64,000 bases of DNA, from contig OY829328.1 of the NCBI GenBank assembly GCA_963691655.1, forward strand, positions 16,012,704 through 16,076,703, written 5' to 3'. The DNA is from Toxonevra muliebris. Its lineage: Eukaryota; Arthropoda; Insecta; Diptera; Pallopteridae. Positions 58,641 to 64,000 of this stretch are shown in pieces; the stretch's first letter is position 1; each line of letters opens with the position of its first letter. The position numbers were made by a program, and so were the translations under genes. The notes under the pieces were generated by a model. The model had not been told where the DNA came from. It made no database searches and saw only the letters and a list, made by a program, of their open reading frames with translations.

Positions 58641-61600
58641 TCAGAAATGTGACCTGCTAAATTTGGAAGAAATTTGTAAAAAAAACTTTCCAAATTAAAA
58701 ATATTAAATATTTAATTCTAACTGTTGTACAATGTACATATAGGTTTTTGTTACATAGGTACAATAGCTTTGAGTATTATATCTGCACCTTCTAACTATC
58801 AGATCAACTCATCTTCTGTGAATTTCTCAATCTTTGGATTTGTTAAGTCGGTGTTTTAGGAAACGGACTGTTCGGGAAACTAGGGGTAGTGGTGGGAGTT
58901 CCACTAACGAACGGTTCAACATGGGTAAAACAGAGTTAAATTGTACAAGGTACCAAGTATAAGGACCTCATAATGGCCCTGCAAACCATTACCTAACCTA
59001 ACTTTGTTAAAACTAAAAAAACGTGAGGTTGAACAATTACGTATGAACTTATTCTAGAAATAAACTTATAAACTAGTCCCTAGCTTTGAATGTAGATTTT
59101 TAAATCCAAAAGAAGCAAATTTGATTGTTATAAGTTGCAAAGATTATTGCCGAATCAGTATATGTATATTCCTAAAAACCTTAATTAATTCAAAATATGC
59201 TATCCCCTTAGGATTTTTTCTTCCATTTTTCTGTAAGGGTTCTGATTTAGTTTTAATTTCTGTTATTATTCAGTGAAATTATTTTAATGATAATGATAAA
59301 TACTTAATCATATTCATTTAAAACTATAAATTAATATTCAGATTTAAATGTAAACACCTGCCCAAAGCATTTGAAAATAAGTTTCCATTTAGTTTCTGCG
59401 AAAGAAATTTATATTACGCACCATAATGTGACAGAATCGTAATCATTTAATGAGGGAGCGAGCGTGCACCTTTGACTTGTTTGCTGTCAAAATGTCTATG
59501 GATATATACGGCAGTTCAGCGCTTGTAATCTGTTTAACCCGAAGCATACCTGCTTACGCATGTTAGCTCAGATAATTAACATAACATTTAAGCTAAAGAG
59601 TTAATTTTAAAGTTAAAGTTTCAAAGCAATAACGTAATTAATGTGAGATTAACACAATTTCATGAGAGCGACAGAAAAAGGTATACATAAATCTATTATA
59701 AAATATAGAGACAACAGAAAGACAACACAAGAAAATAATAAAGACGAAATGTGTTATAAAAGAGTGATAAAAAAAATGAAGAAAAAACATTTTTCATTAT
59801 TATCAAATACCTATACATAAAGAAATTATTTTTATTTTTATTTTTATTTTATTAACTTAACTTTTATTGAGTTAGCGTGCTCTAGTTTTCTTTATTTTAT
59901 TTTCATTTTGATGTCGGTTTCTGTTTTTGCTCATGAAAAATGCATGAAATGAAATCGAAAGTGGTTAATAACCGCAAAACTAAATAAAATAAAATAAGGT
60001 AATAGGTGTTTGAGTATTTCTTTTGTATGTATGTATAACATAAAAGTGTGAAGCATTCATGCAACTAGTATACAAAAAACAACAATATCAAACGTAAAGT
60101 TGATTGATTTAAGATTTATTTCATATTTATTAAGTTTTTTCAAATGGGGTTTTAGTGATAGTTAAAATAAAAAATATTCCTTGGAAATCTTCTTCTATTA
60201 TTTATTAATTATATGTAAAATGCGGAAATTCAATGTTCTGGTATGAAAAAAACACCGGGCACATATTAGTTAATAGAAATGTAAATTTCTTAATTTGCGA
60301 AAGTTGGACGGAATATATTTCCATAATAATTAACATATAAGCTCATCTAAAATGTTATCGAATTTTGTTACTAAATCGTCAGAACAATAAAAAAAAAAAA
60401 ACGGCCGGCATTGTTAAACCAGAATTTGTATACATACATTAATTATATAAATGCGGAGATACTAGCAAAACTTGCCCACTTATGTTGATTGGTAATCAGA
60501 AACAACACATATTTATTTTTCTTTTCTATTGTTTTGACTGAAGTAATAATCTCAAAAAAGAAGAAGACCGTTTTGGGAATCACCCAGAAATCACATGACA
60601 TTTTTTGGGAAATCTGATATTATTCTTTATGAGATAATTTAGTATTTTAAATAAAAATTTTAATTTTAAAGTCTACGTTTTATATTTATAATACGGCATT
60701 TTTACACTTGTTATCTCATTCTCTACCGATAATTAAACAAAAGACTTAAGACACATACACAATTCTTACGCAAAAGTATTTGCCTTCCATTTCCACAAAT
60801 GCATGCAATCTTTAGTGAAAGTTATATGTATGTATGTATGTATAGCTCGCGCACTTTAAATAAATCATGAAATTATAGTCAAGTATTTTAGTTAAACAAT
60901 TTATTATTATTATTTTTTTCTTAATAACAAATAGTGAGCATTGTAAAATATATTTATGTAGACACCTCAATTGCATGCCAAATAAATAAGCTAAAATTAC
61001 AACAGTATTAAAAAAAGAAAAAAAAAAAAATTACAATTGACACCATAACCAATTAAAACTTTTTGTTTTGTTTTTTTTTTTTTTTCATTTGTCTCTCAAC
61101 TATATACTCGTACAGTTAACCAAAAATAATTATTTTTATTGTGTTTAAATGCCAAAATTATAATTATTTTCCATTTATAAAAGAAAAATTGCTTCATACT
61201 TGCTACTTATCATACATGTGTATGTATAGTAACTACCTATACTCAATAAAATATATATATTTCTTGAAATTGTATTTATGCGCATGCACGTCAATATGTG
61301 TAACATTTCATGGATGGATTCAGAGTTTACAGCAATAATTGTGGTAATATCACGTGTTATGCATAAATTTATGTGCATACGGCGATGCGTTTCAATATCG
61401 GACGCATACACACAGATACATTCGAATTATTGCTTACGCTTCGTTTTGTTGTTGTATGCTAAGTGAATTTGTATGTTATTGTTAGCACATGCTGCTTTTA
61501 TAGACGCACATTCAGATGCAAACCAGTATCTGGTAATGAATTAAAAAAATAAAATAAAAAACGTGGTAGTTCTTACTATCACTAGCGGATCTTAAAAATA

Positions 61601-61865
61601 ATCCTCTATTTTTTTCATTCCCTCTTTTGTAGCAACGTACACAAAAGCTGAGATATTTAACGGAAAGGAGGATTTTGCCTCTTTAGAAAATTATATAGTA
61701 GAATTCTTTTTATAGTTTGTTGGAAAGTATCTTTGAAACATGATTGTATATAAGTAGGGAAATTGGACAACTCAAAACGCCTCAACTCTAAAAGTACGCA
61801 CCTATTATCTGAAGCAAAATTCTCTTTCCACCATTTTCAGTCAAATATTAGATGTATCATATTGG
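58641..61865. other. Gene-free stretch
   Basis: No gene is supported. It holds (TTTTTA)n near 59828-59858, TGTATGTATG near 60830, and A or T runs at 61015 and 61072. TACA/CATA-rich frames at 61141-61466 are compositional. Confidence 0.5.
60736..60751. repeat. Copy 3 of the dispersed 16-base motif
   Basis: Exact AACAAAAGACTTAAGA, 9.7 kb from copy 2, same orientation. Confidence 0.7.
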
Positions 61866-62004
61866 GTTTATCCTAGCGTGACCATCTAACTCGCATTAGG
61901 GGGACTTATCCCCCATTTAAATTTGGTTATCCCTTGTTTCCTCCCAAAAACATACCTCTTTTTCGTGATTTTCTACTATTCTTTCTTTGAAAAGAATATC
62001 ATTT

Positions 62005-62065
62005 CATTCAACTTTATTTCGTTTCATTTTATTTCATTCCATTTCGTTTCATTTCATTTCGTTGA
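62005..62065. repeat. (ATTTC/ATTTCGTTTC)n tract
   Basis: Irregular pentanucleotide repeat, inside the host hAT-like element. Confidence 0.85.
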
Positions 62066-62233
62066 TGGCAACCAAGCGAAGCCATTTTTAAAGTCGTGAA
62101 ATATAATTGAAATATCGAAAATTGTCGATAACTACAAAAGTGAATATTTAAAAAAAAAATATGCATTTATTAAAATGACATCCGAGGATTCGAATTTACG
62201 TTATGAAAAATGCAATGAGTCATTATGCATCGC

Positions 62234-63117
62234 CAGAGTTGGGTAGTAATGATTCCATTAGGAATTAAATTCCATCTACATTCCAATTACAAGGAATTGT
62301 AATTGGTACTTTAATGTTTTCAATTCCTTTGTAATGGAATTGATAAAACTTTCAACTCCATTACAAGGAATTGTAATCGGTAATTGAAATTTTTAAATTC
62401 TTAGGTAATGGAATTGCACAAATTTTCGATTCCATTACAAGGAATTGTATTTTGTAATTAAAAATATATCAATTCCTGAAAGGAATTGAAAATGTAATTG
62501 AATAGAAAGGAATTTAATAACTAAGTGTAATCAATTAATTACTTGGAATTAAATTCCAATTTAGTTGGAATGATTCCTAAAAAGTAATTGATTTCCTTTT
62601 AGTTCAATTCCAAAGAACCAAAAAAAATTTTTTCGGAAACATTGTAAAATGCAACTAATTAGTCATTACGTATAAAATTTGGGTCACTTCTCTCGTAACG
62701 GCTTATTAGAAGCATTTTACAATGTTTTCCGAAATTTTTTTTGCTTTTTTGGAATTGAACTAAAAGGGAATCAATTACTTTCGAGGAATCATTCCAACTA
62801 AATTGGAATTTAATTCTAAGAAAGTAATTGATTACACTTAAATAATAAATTCCTTTCTTATCAATTACATTTTCAATTCCTTTAAGGAATTGATATATTT
62901 TTAATTACAAAATACATATCCCTGTAACGGAATCGAATATTTTTCCAATTCCATTACCTAGGAATTTAAAAATTTTAATTACCGATTACAATTCCTTGTA
63001 ATGGAATTGAAAGTTTTATCAATTCCATTACCAAGGAATTGAAAACATTTGAGTACCAATTACAATTCCTTATAATTGGAATTGGAAATGTAATGTAATT
63101 GAATTTACCCAGCTCTG
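62234..63117. mobile_element. Palindromic hAT foldback element (nested)
   Basis: The ends CAGAGTTGGGTA and (complement) CAGAGCTGGGTA are flanked by identical octamers TGCATCGC (62226-62233 and 63118-63125), a perfect hAT-type 8-bp TSD. Nearly the whole 884 bp is two inverted arms of about 400 bp around a loop of about 60 bp (62660-62720). Each arm is built of GGAATTG/CAATTCC and GTAATGGAATTG subrepeats, so each arm is also internally repetitive. No coding capacity. It is inserted in the element at 61874-63354. RNA read through it in either direction would fold into a very long hairpin. Confidence 0.92.
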
Positions 63118-63205
63118 TGCATCGCAAATGATAGATATTCATTAAAAAACATCTCGATTCCAAAAAACACAAATATGGTCTCAGTGCCGCGAATCAAACT
63201 CTACA

Positions 63206-63236
63206 TTTAGACGAGGAAAGTTTTTTCTCGTCTAAA
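63206..63236. repeat. Small perfect stem-loop
   Basis: TTTAGACGAG and CTCGTCTAAA form a perfect 10-bp stem with an 11-base loop. It lies in the right part of the host hAT-like element and is probably a subterminal structure of it. Confidence 0.5.
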
Positions 63237-63720
63237 AGGAAATAAAGCAAAGCTTTGACCAATTTTTCAGTCAGTGTGCATTATTTTTAAATTTTTTACT
63301 CCCCTTTCCCCCGCATTTTATCCCCCTATGGCTTGGAAAAGAATGGTCATGCTAGTTTAGCCCCAGTGACGTCAATCACAAGCCTTCCAACTGTTTATTG
63401 GACAATGAGAGAAAAAGTTATATATGACGCCTTGCCATTTAACCTTCCGTAGTGAGTTGGTAGTAAGGATGCACAGTAACTACTCATCTTATTAGAAAGC
63501 TATGGTAATAGAGAGAAAAAAAAAACGATTTTCAGTTAAGTTTTTTATTTTTACTCGATAAAGAAAATTCCAAATTTTTTTTTTTTAATTTTGGTATATT
63601 TTCAATCAAAATTAATGAATAGAAAGTATTTCCTCCCTGTGCAGCAGATCTAGGTCCTTACATGAGGTATTTCTGCCTTATGTGACATAATATAAAAGCA
63701 ACAGACAGCCATTTATTTTA

Positions 63721-64000
63721 ATGCAAGACAGTGCACAATGACATAGTGCAAAGTCTGTGAAAAGCTACCTGCAATCTCAAAACATTCCATTTTTACTATG
63801 GTCAGGCAATTCACCGAGCTTTAACCACATTCAGAACATTCGGCAAAACTTTAAATCTATGGTATACCTCCGCGATAATATCCATTCTGAAACATAACAT
63901 TAACTGAATGAGAAATGTCTCATTATTAGCTCTTCCACTACAACATATTAGCGAAGGCATTCATTATAGTCTGAGATAAAGTAAATTTGATTTGCTTTAC
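63721..64000 (+). pseudogene. Tc1-like transposase fragment, cut by window edge
   Basis: The frame from ATG at 63721 reads MQDSAQ, a TGA, HSAKSVKSYLQSQNIPFLLW, NSPSFNHIQNIRQNFKSMVY, then decays with several stops. It matches the C-terminal catalytic part of Tc1 transposases (QD-x-APCH block, then SPDLNPIENLW). At the third catalytic position the usual Glu reads Gln. It is a dead copy, and its right end is probably outside the window. Confidence 0.75.

Larger units (their letters stand above)
61874..63354. mobile_element. hAT-like element hosting the palindromic insertion
   Basis: The termini TAGCGTGACCAT and (complement) TAGCATGACCAT pair with one mismatch. The flanking octamers are GTTTATCC (61866-61873) and GTTTAGCC (63355-63362), one mismatch, as expected of an older 8-bp hAT duplication. 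Runs of G/C (AGGGGGA, CCCCC) lie near both ends. Removing the inner foldback and one TSD copy leaves about 589 bp. A (ATTTC)n tract lies at about 62005-62065. No transposase is seen. Confidence 0.7.

Noticed and set aside
1..64000. CRISPR array, prophage, operon, riboswitch or other bacterial system
   Set aside because: The introns, TE content and gene families are clearly those of an insect nuclear genome; no direct repeat/spacer array or bacterial gene cluster is present.

Overview
This is eukaryotic nuclear DNA from a higher (cyclorrhaphan) fly, most likely a tephritid-type fruit fly. The evidence is strong A+T richness, long gene-poor intergenic DNA full of TA/TACA/TTTA microsatellites, very short introns (61-72 bp) in the housekeeping genes, fly-type E-box promoter motifs, and proteins that match Drosophila gene families. 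I cannot name the species from sequence alone.

All confidently recognised protein genes lie between 19.4 and 41.1 kb. They are windei (ATF7IP/MCAF orthologue, minus strand, four coding exons), a TMEM223-like mitochondrial membrane protein (plus, two exons), Nop10 (minus, two exons, only 64 aa), mms4/EME1 (plus, single exon), a TMEM170-family protein (minus, single exon) and Yeti (BCNT/CFDP1 family, plus, two exons). TMEM223, Nop10 and mms4 form a compact block: TMEM223 and Nop10 converge with almost overlapping poly(A) signals, while Nop10 and mms4 diverge from a 288-bp shared promoter. The genes are mostly nuclear and chromatin housekeeping functions: H3K9-methylation cofactor, H/ACA snoRNP, Mus81 partner and histone-variant-related chromatin factor. 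I see no operon-like or novel multigene system.

The two flanks (1-19 kb and 41-64 kb) are non-coding or transposon-derived. Reading TIRs and target-site duplications by eye gives many DNA elements: a 1.38-kb Tc1/mariner copy (3.7-5.1 kb); a long-arm palindromic element (12.5-14.1 kb); a PIF/Harbinger-like MITE (14.2 kb); two pogo-like MITEs (18.4 and 51.6 kb); a piggyBac-like element (32.1 kb); a 321-bp hAT MITE with a perfect 8-bp TSD (42.3 kb); and, most striking, an 884-bp near-perfect palindromic hAT foldback with a perfect 8-bp TSD (62.2-63.1 kb) nested inside a second hAT-like element. Retroelements include a decayed jockey/CR1-type LINE (8.6-11.8 kb) with a SINE inserted in it, convergent LINE RNase H relics (57.2-58.4 kb), and a family of composite tRNA-derived SINEs with two alternative 3' modules. 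Remaining stretches hold only A/T-rich unique or simple sequence that I could not assign; some may be introns or regulatory DNA of genes outside the window.
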